The notes: generated by a model not told the origin, from the letters alone. A DNA stretch of 8,200 nt from DATJSJ01 sp035504175 (GCA_035504175.1 DATJSJ010000250.1:1-8200); one strand, 5' to 3'. Counted from the stretch's first letter, positions 1 through 6,377 are shown. Numbers and translations: made by a program.

Positions 1-541
1 CGTACTCGTTGAGCCCGCCCGGCTTCGGGTCCGCCTCGAAGATCGTCACCGCATGGCCGTAGCGCGCCAGGCGATGCGCGCAGGCGAGCCCCGCCGGCCC
101 GGCGCCGACCACCGCGACGCGCTTGCCGGTCGGCGCGGCGCGCGCGAAGGGCTGCGGATCATGCGCCATCAGCCAGTCCGTCGCGCGGCGCTGCAGCGCG
201 CCGATGCGGATCGGCCGGTCCTCCTCCGCGTTGCGCACGCAAGCCTGCTGGCACAGGATTTCGGTCGGGCAGACGCGGGCGCAGCTGCCGCCGAGGATGT
301 TCGCCTCGAGGATGGTCATCGCCGCGCCGCGCAGATTGCCGGTCGCGATGCCACGGATGAACATCGGGATGTCGATGCCGGTGGGACACGCCTCGACGCA
401 GGGCGCGTCATGGCAGAAATAGCAGCGCTCCGCCTCGACCAGCGCCTGCGGCGGCGTCAGCGGCGGGTGGATGTCGGCGAAGTTGGCCGCGATCTCGGTC
501 GCATCCAGCCGCGCGGGCGCGATGTCCGGCACCGTGTCCAT
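1..541 (-). CDS. preT: PreT-like NAD-dependent dihydropyrimidine dehydrogenase, FAD/Fe-S subunit (partial, N-terminal 180 residues)
   Basis: This gene runs leftward off the window, so only the N-terminal 180 residues are seen. In the PreTA complex of the cytoplasm, PreT takes electrons from NADH through FAD and Fe-S clusters to the PreA subunit, which reduces uracil or thymine to the 5,6-dihydro form. Visible here are eight cysteines in the two-cluster pattern of the glutamate-synthase small-subunit/DPD N-terminal domain: C40-x2-C43-x4-C48-x3-C52 (CYFCHDAPCVEAC) and C87-x3-C91-x5-C97-x3-C101 (SCARVCPTEILCQQAC). A Rossmann FAD motif VVGAGPAG follows at 144-151, with an acidic residue (E169) at the end of the second strand, and GGLNEY at 175-180 is the family segment just after the FAD motif. 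The ATG at 541 was chosen because the N-terminus then has family length and a GGAGG (minus strand, 553-557) lies 11 nt upstream. It is divergent from the RutR-like gene across a spacer with a RutR-type operator. A GltD-like oxidoreductase is the alternative, but the dihydropyrimidinase next door argues for PreT. Confidence 0.9.
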   Translation of the reverse strand, partial: MDTVPDIAPARLDATEIAANFADIHPPLTPPQALVEAERCYFCHDAPCVEACPTGIDIPMFIRGIATGNLRGAAMTILEANILGGSCARVCPTEILCQQACVRNAEEDRPIRIGALQRRATDWLMAHDPQPFARAAPTGKRVAVVGAGPAGLACAHRLARYGHAVTIFEADPKPGGLNEY

Positions 542-710
542 GCTGCGACCCGCCTCCGCCCTTCCTGCCCCGTGGCCGAAAGGTAAGGGCCGCAGCAGGG
601 CCATCGTCAATCGGAATCTTGACCATCGGGTCAGGCTCTGGCGAAATCGTGGCCGCGGACGCGCGCATCGCCTGCCGCATGCACATCCCGGGGGCAGAAG
701 CGTGGGCACC
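542..710. promoter_or_regulatory. Divergent preT / rutR promoter region
   Basis: This 169-bp spacer must hold the promoters for both divergent transcripts. On the minus strand a TTGACG (605-610) and TTACCT (581-586), 18 bp apart, could serve as a weak -35/-10 pair for preT. On the plus strand the TTGACC of the operator (619-624) could double as a -35 box for rutR, but no convincing -10 follows. A third half-site-like GTCAA at 606-610 faces the operator. The operator assignment is much stronger than the promoter boxes, which are guesses. Confidence 0.5.
619..634. promoter_or_regulatory. RutR-type operator
   Basis: The sequence TTGACCATCGGGTCAG is an imperfect palindrome matching the E. coli RutR consensus TTGACCA-NN-TGGTCAA at 12 of 14 defined positions. 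The left half is perfect and the right half has two substitutions. It lies 77 bp from the preT start and 76 bp from the regulator start, in the spacer between a RutR-like gene and the pathway it would be expected to control. Seen: the palindrome and its position. Known: RutR binds this motif and is released by uracil or thymine. Inferred: the adjacent regulator binds here, controlling preT and itself plus hydA. Confidence 0.75.
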
Positions 711-1376
711 ATGCACGGGGCCGAGGCAGGTCGCCCGACGCGCCGGCGCGGCGCGCCGGCGGGCAGCATCCGCCAGGACAGCATGGCTCGCATCCTCGCC
801 GCCGCCGAGCCGGTTTTCGCGCGCGCCGGCTTCGAGGGCGCGGCGATGGCGGAGATCGCCGCCGCCGCCGGCCTGCCGAAGGCCAACCTGCACTATTACT
901 TCGGCACCAAGGAGCGGCTCTACCGCGCCCTGCTCGAGGAGGTGCTCGCCACCTGGCTCGCCGAGGCCGCCGACTGGATCGTGCCGCACCGCCATCCGGC
1001 GGAGGCGCTCGGCGGCTATGTGCGCGCCAAGATGGCGCTGTCCCGCACACGTCCGCAGGCGTCACGCATCTTCGCCGGCGAGCTGTTGCGCGGTGCCCCG
1101 CACATCCTGGAATTTCTTGGCGGCGAGCTGCGCCGCCAGGTCACCGCCATGTCGGCCGTGATCGAGGGCTGGGTCGCGGCCGGGCTGATGGACCCGATCG
1201 CCCCGCCGCATCTGTTCTTCACCATTTGGGCGATGACCCAGACCTACGCCGATTTCGCCGTGCAGGTCGCCGCCGTGCTCGGCAAGCCGGCGCTGGACGA
1301 GGATGATTTCGCCGCCGCGACCGAGACCGTGGCGGCGCTGGTGCTGAAGGGAGCCGGGGTGCGCGCGCATCCCTGA
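711..1376 (+). CDS. rutR: RutR-like TetR-family transcriptional regulator of pyrimidine catabolism
   Basis: A 221-residue DNA-binding regulator, close to the 212 residues of E. coli RutR. The TetR helix-turn-helix is clear at about 46-72 (MAEIAAAAGLPKANLHYYFG then TKERLY). The C-terminal half has RutR (YcdC-type) landmarks: SRTRPQASRIFAGELLRGAP at 111-130, then AVIEGWVAAGLMDPI (149-163) and IWAMTQTYADFAVQV (172-186), which align with the E. coli protein over the ligand-binding and dimer region. RutR senses uracil and thymine, so a pyrimidine ligand is expected. The start is uncertain: ATG 711 gives a basic tail before helix 1, while GTG 702 in the same frame sits about 7 nt after a GGGG run and would add three residues. 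ATG 783 lies inside helix 1 and is too late. The stop is 20 bp before hydA, so the two are probably co-transcribed, which couples regulator level to enzyme level. The operator upstream suggests autoregulation. Confidence 0.88.
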   Translation: MHGAEAGRPTRRRGAPAGSIRQDSMARILAAAEPVFARAGFEGAAMAEIAAAAGLPKANLHYYFGTKERLYRALLEEVLATWLAEAADWIVPHRHPAEALGGYVRAKMALSRTRPQASRIFAGELLRGAPHILEFLGGELRRQVTAMSAVIEGWVAAGLMDPIAPPHLFFTIWAMTQTYADFAVQVAAVLGKPALDEDDFAAATETVAALVLKGAGVRAHP

Positions 1377-1382
1377 AACCGC

Positions 1383-1389
1383 GAGGAGG
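1383..1389 (+). promoter_or_regulatory. Ribosome binding site of hydA
   Basis: GAGGAGGG, with AGGAGGG at 1383-1389, is a near-perfect anti-16S match 7 nt before the ATG at 1397. It fixes the hydA start and shows the gene is translated strongly and independently of the upstream regulator. Confidence 0.8.
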
Positions 1390-1396
1390 GTATCCG

Positions 1397-2839
1397 ATGT
1401 CGCTTCTGATCCGTGGCGGGACCGTGGTCACCGGCGAGGGCAGCCAGCGTGCCGACGTGCTGTGCGAGGAGGGCCGCATCGCCGCGATCGGCCCGGCGAT
1501 GGACGCGCCCACCGGTGCGGAGACCGTGGATGCCGGCGGGCTGCTCGTCATGCCCGGCGGCATCGACCCGCACACGCACATGGAACTGCCCTTCATGGGC
1601 ACGGTGGCGAGCGAGGATTTCTTCACCGGCACCGCCGCCGCTGCGGCCGGCGGCACCACCTCGATCATCGATTTCGTGATTCCCGGCGCCGGCACCTCGC
1701 TGCTCGAGGCGTTCCATGACTGGCGCGGCAAGGCGGAGAAGGCCGCGGCCGACTACGCCTTCCACGTCGCCGTCACCTGGTGGTCGGACCAGGTGAGCGA
1801 GGAGATGGGCATCCTCGCGCGCGAGCATGGCGTCAACAGCTTCAAGCATTTCATGGCCTACAAGGGCGCGCTGATGGTCGATGACGGCGTGCTGCTGAAC
1901 AGCATCGGCCGCGCGCTGGAGCTCGGCGCGCTCTGCAACATCCATGCGGAGAACGGCGACGCGGTTGCGCATTTGCAGCAGAAGCTGCTCGCCATGGGCA
2001 TCACCGGGCCGGAGGGCCATGCGATGTCGCGCCCGCCGGAGGTGGAGGGCGAGGCGGCCAACCGGGTGATCGCGATTGCCGGCCTGCTCGGCGCGCCGAT
2101 CTACATCGTGCACGTCTCGACCGCCGACGCGACCGACGCGATCGCGCGTGCGCGCGCGCATGGCCAGCGCGTCTATGGCGAGGTGCTGGCGCAGCACCTG
2201 GTGATCGACGAGAGCGTGTACCGCAATCCGGACTGGGCCAGTGCCGCCGCCTACGTGATGAGCCCGCCCTTCCGGCAGAAGCATCACCAGGACGCGCTCT
2301 GGGCGGGGCTGGTGTCGGGCACGCTGCAGACCACCGCGACCGATCATTGCTGCTTCTGCGCGCCGCAGAAGGCGGCGGGGCGCAACGACTTCACCCGCAT
2401 CCCGAACGGCACCGGCGGGATCGAGGACCGGATGAGCATCCTCTGGCATCACGGCGTGCGCACCGGCCGGCTGACGCCGGAGGAATTCGTCCGCGTCACC
2501 TCGACCAACACGGCGCAGATCTTCAACCTCCACCCGCGCAAGGGTGCGATCGCCGTCGGGTCGGATGCCGACATCGTGCTCTGGGACGCCGAGGGAACGC
2601 GCACGATCTCGGCGAAGACGCACCACCAGAACGTCGATTTCAACGTGTTCGAAGGGATGCAGGTGACCGGGCTCGCACGCCGCACGATCAGCCAGGGCCG
2701 GCTGATCTGGAACGATGGCGATCTGCGCGCGCAGCGCGGCGTCGGGCGCTACCTGCCACGGCCCTGCTTCGCGCCGGCCTTCAAGGCGGGGGCGCTGCGC
2801 AACGAGGCGGCGCGGCCGGTCGGCGTGGCGCGGGGCTGA
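1397..2839 (+). CDS. hydA: Dihydropyrimidinase (D-hydantoinase family)
   Basis: A 480-residue cytoplasmic zinc amidohydrolase that opens 5,6-dihydrouracil or dihydrothymine to N-carbamoyl-beta-alanine or its methyl form, the second step of reductive pyrimidine breakdown. Length is typical. All dinuclear-metal ligands are present in family spacing: H59 and H61 in GGIDPHTH, carboxylated K150 in GVNSFKHFMAYKG, H183 in NIHAENGD, H239 in YIVHVST and D316 in ATDHC. Catalytic Y155 and the substrate-loop residues S289 (MSPPFR) and N337 (RIPNGTGG) are also there, so the enzyme should be active. This separates it from collapsin-response-type homologues, which lack metal ligands. The VTWW and KGALMVDD segments look like alphaproteobacterial dihydropyrimidinases rather than Bacillus hydantoinases. 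An odd local feature is the Cys-rich HCCFC right after the metal aspartate. The gene has a strong AGGAGG site, follows the RutR-like gene by 20 bp, and converges on the ABC ATPase gene. Activity on 5-substituted hydantoins is possible; dihydropyrimidine is favoured by the neighbouring preT. Confidence 0.95.
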   Translation: MSLLIRGGTVVTGEGSQRADVLCEEGRIAAIGPAMDAPTGAETVDAGGLLVMPGGIDPHTHMELPFMGTVASEDFFTGTAAAAAGGTTSIIDFVIPGAGTSLLEAFHDWRGKAEKAAADYAFHVAVTWWSDQVSEEMGILAREHGVNSFKHFMAYKGALMVDDGVLLNSIGRALELGALCNIHAENGDAVAHLQQKLLAMGITGPEGHAMSRPPEVEGEAANRVIAIAGLLGAPIYIVHVSTADATDAIARARAHGQRVYGEVLAQHLVIDESVYRNPDWASAAAYVMSPPFRQKHHQDALWAGLVSGTLQTTATDHCCFCAPQKAAGRNDFTRIPNGTGGIEDRMSILWHHGVRTGRLTPEEFVRVTSTNTAQIFNLHPRKGAIAVGSDADIVLWDAEGTRTISAKTHHQNVDFNVFEGMQVTGLARRTISQGRLIWNDGDLRAQRGVGRYLPRPCFAPAFKAGALRNEAARPVGVARG

Positions 2840-2869
2840 TCCGGCGCGGGTCCGCCTGATCTGCCTGGT

Positions 2870-2894
2870 GCCGGGCGGCGGCGCTCCGCCCGGC
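2870..2894. terminator. Candidate bidirectional hairpin terminator
   Basis: A perfect 9-bp GC stem (GCCGGGCGG at 2870-2878 with CCGCCCGGC at 2886-2894, 7-nt loop) sits in the 70-bp space between the converging hydA and ABC ATPase genes, where transcripts from both sides must end. No T-run follows on either strand, so it may act with Rho or only protect the 3' ends. The position is persuasive; the mechanism is not certain. Confidence 0.5.
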
Positions 2895-2909
2895 GATCGT
2901 CTGCGCGCG

Positions 2910-3986
2910 CTACAGCCGCGCGCCGGACGCCGCGTCGAAGGCGTGCACCTGGGCCGGATCGACATGCAGCGCGACGCGCTCGCCCGGCCGGACCGTCTGC
3001 CGCCCGGGGAGTGCCGCGACGACGCGCTCACCGGCCATCAGCCCGTGCAGATGCGTCTCCGCCCCGGTCGGCTCGACCAGATCGACCTCGAGCGTCAGTG
3101 GCATCCCCTCCGGTGCGACGGAAAAATGCTCCGGGCGGATGCCGACCACGATCTCCCGCCCGGATGCGAGTGCTGGCGCGAGCGCGGGCGGCACCGGCAG
3201 CGCGGTGCCGTCGGCGGCGCGCGCGACGGATCCCTCGCCGGAATTTTCCACCTTGCCACGCAGGAAGCCCATGGTCGGTGAGCCGAGGAAGCCGGCGACG
3301 AACAGATTGACCGGGCGGTCGTACAGCTCGACCGGCGCGCCCACCTGCTCCACCCTTCCGCCCTGCATCACAACGATGCGGTCGGCCATGGTCATCGCCT
3401 CGACCTGGTCATGCGTCACGTAGACGATGGTGCTGCCGAGGCGGCGGTGCAGCGCCTTGATCTCCGCCCGCATCTGCACCCTGAGCTTGGCGTCGAGATT
3501 GGACAGCGGCTCGTCGAACAGGAACACGGCGGGCTCGCGCACGATCGCCCGGCCCATCGCGACACGCTGGCGCTGGCCGCCGGAGAGCTGCCGCGGCAGC
3601 CGGCCGAGATAGTCGAACAGGTTCAGCATCCGCGCCGCCCGCCCGACCTTCTCCTCGATCGCCGGCTTCGCCTCGCCGCGCAGCCGCGGCCCGTAGCCGA
3701 TGTTCTCGGCCGCGGTCATGTGCGGGTAGAGCGCGTAGGACTGGAACACCATGGAGATGTTGCGCTTCTGCGGCGCCAGCTCGTTGGCACGCGCGCCGCC
3801 GATCAGCAGGTCGCCGCCGCTGATCGTCTCGAGCCCGGCGATCATGCGCAGCAAGGTCGACTTGCCGCAGCCCGACGGGCCGACCAGGATCACGAATTCG
3901 CCGTCGGCGATCGCGAGATCGACGCCGTGGATCACCTCCATCTCGCCATAGCGCTTGACCACGCTCTGCAGCGCCACTGTCGCCAC
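2910..3986 (-). CDS. ABC transporter ATP-binding protein, CUT1 (MalK/UgpC-like)
   Basis: A 358-residue ATPase on the cytoplasmic face of the importer, whose dimer drives uptake. All nucleotide-binding motifs are intact: Walker A GPSGCGKST 36-44, Q-loop Q82, signature LSGGQ 134-138, Walker B VFLFDE 154-159, D-loop SNLD 162-165 and H-loop H192. A C-terminal TOBE-type extension runs from about 235 to 350 and includes GIRPEH at 282-287, typical of the CUT1 sugar/polyol group (MalK, UgpC, MsmX). The start is GTG at 3986 because GGGAG lies 7 nt upstream on the minus strand and the product then begins VATVALQSVVKRYG, the normal family N-terminus. The open frame extends to 4145 but the extra residues look like translated promoter DNA. 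A second in-frame GTG lies three codons in (3977). The gene is divergent from the binding-protein and permease genes, which is unusual because CUT1 ATPases are mostly in the same operon. Such ATPases can be shared between importers, so partnership with the neighbours is likely but not proven. Confidence 0.92.
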   Translation of the reverse strand: MATVALQSVVKRYGEMEVIHGVDLAIADGEFVILVGPSGCGKSTLLRMIAGLETISGGDLLIGGARANELAPQKRNISMVFQSYALYPHMTAAENIGYGPRLRGEAKPAIEEKVGRAARMLNLFDYLGRLPRQLSGGQRQRVAMGRAIVREPAVFLFDEPLSNLDAKLRVQMRAEIKALHRRLGSTIVYVTHDQVEAMTMADRIVVMQGGRVEQVGAPVELYDRPVNLFVAGFLGSPTMGFLRGKVENSGEGSVARAADGTALPVPPALAPALASGREIVVGIRPEHFSVAPEGMPLTLEVDLVEPTGAETHLHGLMAGERVVAALPGRQTVRPGERVALHVDPAQVHAFDAASGARL

Positions 3987-4081
3987 GCCTGATCTCCCTC
4001 GCCTGGGACCGGTCTGCGAAAAGGTATTGCATTGGTATCCATAATCGGCGACATCTGGCAACGCCGAAATTTTGACCGGGC

Positions 4082-4147
4082 CCGGCACGCAGTTCCCCCG
4101 CGTGCCGGCGCGCGATGTCGCAACCGGGCGGCCGCCGCACGGCACGC
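4082..4147 (+). promoter_or_regulatory. Leader with mutually exclusive stem-loops before the binding-protein gene
   Basis: Three elements in the leader can pair in two ways. Arm 1 (CCGGCACGC, 4082-4090) pairs perfectly over 9 bp with arm 2 (GCGTGCCGG, 4100-4108) around a 9-nt loop. Arm 3 (CGGCACGC, 4140-4147), a second copy of arm 1, can instead pair over 8 bp with arm 2 and would end 3 nt before the GAGGAGG ribosome site at 4151-4157. The pairing is seen directly. A switching role is inference, and high GC content makes chance stems more likely. Confidence 0.35.
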
Positions 4148-4150
4148 CCC

Positions 4151-4157
4151 GAGGAGG
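4151..4157 (+). promoter_or_regulatory. Ribosome binding site deciding the binding-protein start
   Basis: GAGGAGG lies 5 nt before ATG 4163. It places the start there rather than at the upstream in-frame ATG 4115, which would add 16 charged residues in front of a normal signal peptide. Confidence 0.85.
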
Positions 4158-4162
4158 ACCGC

Positions 4163-5410
4163 ATGAAGCTTCCCCGCCCGCCGCTGCTTGCTGCCGCCGG
4201 CGCTCTCGCCGCCCTGACCCTGCCGCCCGCGCAACCGGCCGCAGCCAAGGAGACCGTCAGCGTCACGGTCGCGCAGTACAGCAACAAGACCGGCCCGTGG
4301 TTCCAGGAGGCGGCGGACGCGTTCGAGAAGGCCAATCCCGACATCGCGGTGAAGTTCCAGGTCGTGCCCTGGGACACGCTGCAGCAGAAGCTGACGACCG
4401 ACATCTCGGGCGGCGACAATTCCGACATGTCGATCATCGGCACGCGCTGGCTGCTCGACTTCGTCAAGCAGGGGATCGTGGCGCCGCTCGATTCCGACAT
4501 GACGCCGGAATTCCGCAGCCGCTTCATCCCGGTTTTCCTGAAACCATCGGTGCTCAACGGCAAGACCTACGGCCTGCCGATCGCCGCCTCCGCCCGCGCG
4601 ATGTTCTACAACAAGGACATCCTGGCCAAGGCCGGCGTGAACGAGCCGCCCGCGACCTGGGACGACGTCGTCTCCGACTGCAAGAAGGTCAAGGCCTCGG
4701 CGCAGAAGGACGTCTACTGCTTCGGCCTGCAGGGCAAGGAGATCGAGACCGACGTCTACTATTACTATGCGATGTGGAGCTATGGCGGCAGCATCGTGAC
4801 GCCTGACGGCAAATCCGGCCTGACCGAGCCGGCGGCGCTGAAGGCCGCGGAGCTCTACAAGAGCCTGATCGATGACGGGCTGACCGAGCCCGGGCCGACC
4901 GCCTACAACCGCGAGGACATCCAGAACCAGTTCAAGCAGGGTCACCTCGCCTTCGTCATGACCGCGCCGTTCCTGATCACCCAGATCAAGACCGAGGCGC
5001 CGAAGCTCAATTACGGCATCATCCCGATCCCGAAGGGCACGACGCAGGTCACCTACGGCGTCACCGATTCGATCGTGCTGTTCGACAATTCCAAGCACAA
5101 GGCGGCGGCCTGGAAGTTCCTCGACTTCATCTTCAAGCCGGAATGGCGGGTGAAGTTCGATCAGAACGAGGGCTTCCTGCCGGTCGAGCAGTCGGTCGCG
5201 GACATGCCGGAATTCGCCGGCAACCCGGGGCTGAAGGTGTTCACCTCGCTGCTGCCGGTGGCCAAGTTCGCGCCGCTGATCACCGGCTGGGAGCAGGCGG
5301 CGGACGCGACGATCCGCGGCTTGCAGAAGATCTACCTGAACCAGGAACAGCCGAAGCCGGCGCTCGACCAGGCCGCCAAGGACGTCGACGCTGCCATCAG
5401 CCAGCAGTAG
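4163..5410 (+). CDS. ABC transporter substrate-binding protein, family 1 (CUT1 sugar-type)
   Basis: A 415-residue periplasmic protein that captures the substrate and delivers it to the permeases. Residues 1-28 form a signal peptide: MKLPRPP, then an Ala/Leu-rich core (about 8-20) and an AxA-type cleavage site in QPAAAKE, probably after A28. No lipobox cysteine is seen, so it is soluble in the periplasm. The mature part has the bacterial family 1 solute-binding layout: a first strand TVSVTVAQYS (31-40), the FEKANPDI segment near 54-61, ISGGDNSDM (81-89), LNGKTYGLP (131-139) before the FYNKDIL hinge region (148-154), PATWDDVV (163-170), and an extended C-terminal helical part with AAWKFLDFI (315-323). 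Its only two cysteines, C173 and C186, are close and may form a disulfide. The aromatic cluster YYYYAMW near 199-205 is a plausible part of the ligand site, as in sugar binders, but the substrate cannot be named. It is the first gene of a three-gene rightward operon, divergent from the ATPase. Confidence 0.92.
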   Translation: MKLPRPPLLAAAGALAALTLPPAQPAAAKETVSVTVAQYSNKTGPWFQEAADAFEKANPDIAVKFQVVPWDTLQQKLTTDISGGDNSDMSIIGTRWLLDFVKQGIVAPLDSDMTPEFRSRFIPVFLKPSVLNGKTYGLPIAASARAMFYNKDILAKAGVNEPPATWDDVVSDCKKVKASAQKDVYCFGLQGKEIETDVYYYYAMWSYGGSIVTPDGKSGLTEPAALKAAELYKSLIDDGLTEPGPTAYNREDIQNQFKQGHLAFVMTAPFLITQIKTEAPKLNYGIIPIPKGTTQVTYGVTDSIVLFDNSKHKAAAWKFLDFIFKPEWRVKFDQNEGFLPVEQSVADMPEFAGNPGLKVFTSLLPVAKFAPLITGWEQAADATIRGLQKIYLNQEQPKPALDQAAKDVDAAISQQ

Positions 5411-5419
5411 CGCGGAGTT

Positions 5420-5455
5420 GCGGCCGGACGGGCGGATGCCGCCCGCGCCGGCCGC
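5420..5455 (+). promoter_or_regulatory. Strong intercistronic hairpin between binding-protein and permease genes
   Basis: Outer arms GCGGCCGG (5420-5427) and CCGGCCGC (5448-5455) pair over 8 bp. After a small 1x2 internal loop, CGGGCGG (5429-5435) pairs with CCGCCCG (5439-5445) over 7 bp, leaving exactly ATG 5436-5438 in the loop. A second stem, CCGGGC/GCCCGG, follows at 5467-5484. Hairpins between binding-protein and permease genes are known (for example the malE-malF region) to stabilise the upstream message and limit permease synthesis; that role here is inferred. Confidence 0.5.
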
Positions 5456-6377
5456 GGCGGCGCGCACCGGGCGCAGCGGCCCGGCGCCGCGCACCGCAAG
5501 CGAGGTGTCGTTCACGCCCTACGGGCTGATCCTGCCGAGCTTCCTGCTCGCCGCGTTCATCATCGCCTACCCGCTCGTCCAGCTCGGCAATCTCTCCGTC
5601 CATGACGTGACGCGGTTCGGCTTCGTGCGCGGCTTCGTCGGCTGGGCCAACGTCGCGCACGTCTTGGCCGATCCGCTGTTCCAGTCAAGCCTGTGGCGCA
5701 CGCTGATCTGGACCGCCGGCGTGGTCGGCGGCACGGTCGCACTCTCGGTGCCGGTGGCGCTGATCCTGAACGGCGACTTCATCGGCCGCGGCGCAGCACG
5801 GGCGCTGATCATGCTGCCCTGGTCGGTGTCGCTGACCATGACGGCGATCGTCTGGCGCTGGGCGCTGAACGGCGAGAGCGGGCTGCTCAACCTGACGCTG
5901 CAGGAGCTCGGGATCATCCGCCAGCCGATCGTCTGGCTGGCCTCGGCGGCGACCGCATTCCCGATGGAGATCGCGATCGGCATCCTGGTCTCGATCCCGT
6001 TCACGGTCACGATCTTCCTCGGCGGCCTGTCCTCGATCCCGCACGACATCTACGAGGCGGCGAGCGTCGACGGTGCCTCGCACACGCAACAGTTCCGCAC
6101 CCTGACCCTGCCGCTGATGCGGCCCTACATCAATATCGCGATCGTGCTGAACATCATCTACGTGTTCAATTCGTTCCCGATCATCTGGGTGCTGACGCAG
6201 GGCGGGCCGGCGAATTCCACCGACATCCTGGTGACCTACCTCTACAAGCTCGCCTTCGTGTTCGGGCGGATGGGCGACGCGGCGGCGATGTCGCTGGTGA
6301 TGTTCGCGATCCTGCTCGCCTTCACCCTGGTCTATCTGCGGCTGATCCTGCGGAGCGGGGGCGATGAAGCGGCGTAG
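5436..6377 (+). CDS. ABC transporter permease, MalF/UgpA type
   Basis: A 313-residue inner-membrane permease forming half of the translocation channel. Six membrane spans are recognisable at about 29-49, 88-112, 121-141, 171-197, 231-253 and 281-304. The EAA loop that docks the ATPase is at 207-230 (EAASVDGASHTQQ, then LTLPLMRP), with the conserved Gly and LPL-P pattern. The QGGPANSTDILVTYLYK segment (255-271) is typical of MalF/UgpA-type CUT1 permeases. The start is uncertain: ATG 5436 was chosen, but TTG 5418 is in frame with GGAG directly against it, too close to serve as its ribosome site, and GTG 5505 lies just before the first span. ATG 5436 sits in the loop of a strong hairpin and has no good Shine-Dalgarno site, so translation may be low or depend on the upstream gene. 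The gene follows the binding protein by 25 bp and overlaps the second permease by 14 bp. Confidence 0.9.
   Translation: MPPAPAAAARTGRSGPAPRTASEVSFTPYGLILPSFLLAAFIIAYPLVQLGNLSVHDVTRFGFVRGFVGWANVAHVLADPLFQSSLWRTLIWTAGVVGGTVALSVPVALILNGDFIGRGAARALIMLPWSVSLTMTAIVWRWALNGESGLLNLTLQELGIIRQPIVWLASAATAFPMEIAIGILVSIPFTVTIFLGGLSSIPHDIYEAASVDGASHTQQFRTLTLPLMRPYINIAIVLNIIYVFNSFPIIWVLTQGGPANSTDILVTYLYKLAFVFGRMGDAAAMSLVMFAILLAFTLVYLRLILRSGGDEAA

Larger units (their letters stand above)
3987..4162. promoter_or_regulatory. Divergent promoter/operator region of the ABC transporter
   Basis: This 176-bp spacer separates the ATPase gene from the binding-protein operon. About 4019-4073 is clearly AT-richer than its surroundings. 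On the plus strand CATAAT at 4040-4045 matches the -10 consensus at 5 of 6 positions, though no good -35 lies at the usual distance. On the minus strand TTGCCA (4056-4061) is a possible -35 for the ATPase gene. GGTAT occurs twice, at 4023-4027 and 4034-4038, exactly 11 bp apart, as expected for a regulator contacting one face of the helix. A CCGGGCCCGG palindrome is at 4076-4085. Box assignments are tentative. Confidence 0.45.

Noticed and set aside
471..710. N-terminal extension of the regulator to position 471
   Set aside because: It would run through the preT coding region, the divergent promoter and the operator; the family begins near 711.
742..870. GC-only repeats in the 5' part of rutR, including a run of GCC triplets near 855-870
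   Set aside because: They encode a basic, Ala-rich tail and the helix AAAAGL; expected from GC-rich codons, not a separate repeat element.
408..995. 195-residue minus-strand frame across the preT start and rutR
   Set aside because: It overlaps the preT start region and the rutR coding part in the wrong frame; preT in its own frame has Fe-S and FAD motifs.
1244..3031. 595-residue open frame on the minus strand across hydA
   Set aside because: It lies opposite a complete enzyme with all catalytic residues, is rich in Arg/His/Ala/Gly without domain character, and arises because G/C-rich third positions suppress stops on the opposite strand.
4072..4085. TTGACC followed by CCGGGCCCGG as a second RutR site
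   Set aside because: Only one half matches the RutR motif; the right half is not TGGTCAA-like.
4115..4162. Upstream in-frame ATG giving the binding protein 16 more residues
   Set aside because: The extra residues are charged and would bury the signal peptide; GAGGAGG sits 5 nt before ATG 4163.
3932..5515. 527-residue minus-strand frame opposite the binding-protein gene
   Set aside because: It is a composition shadow of a well-supported gene; the product has no motif, signal peptide or sensible ribosome site.
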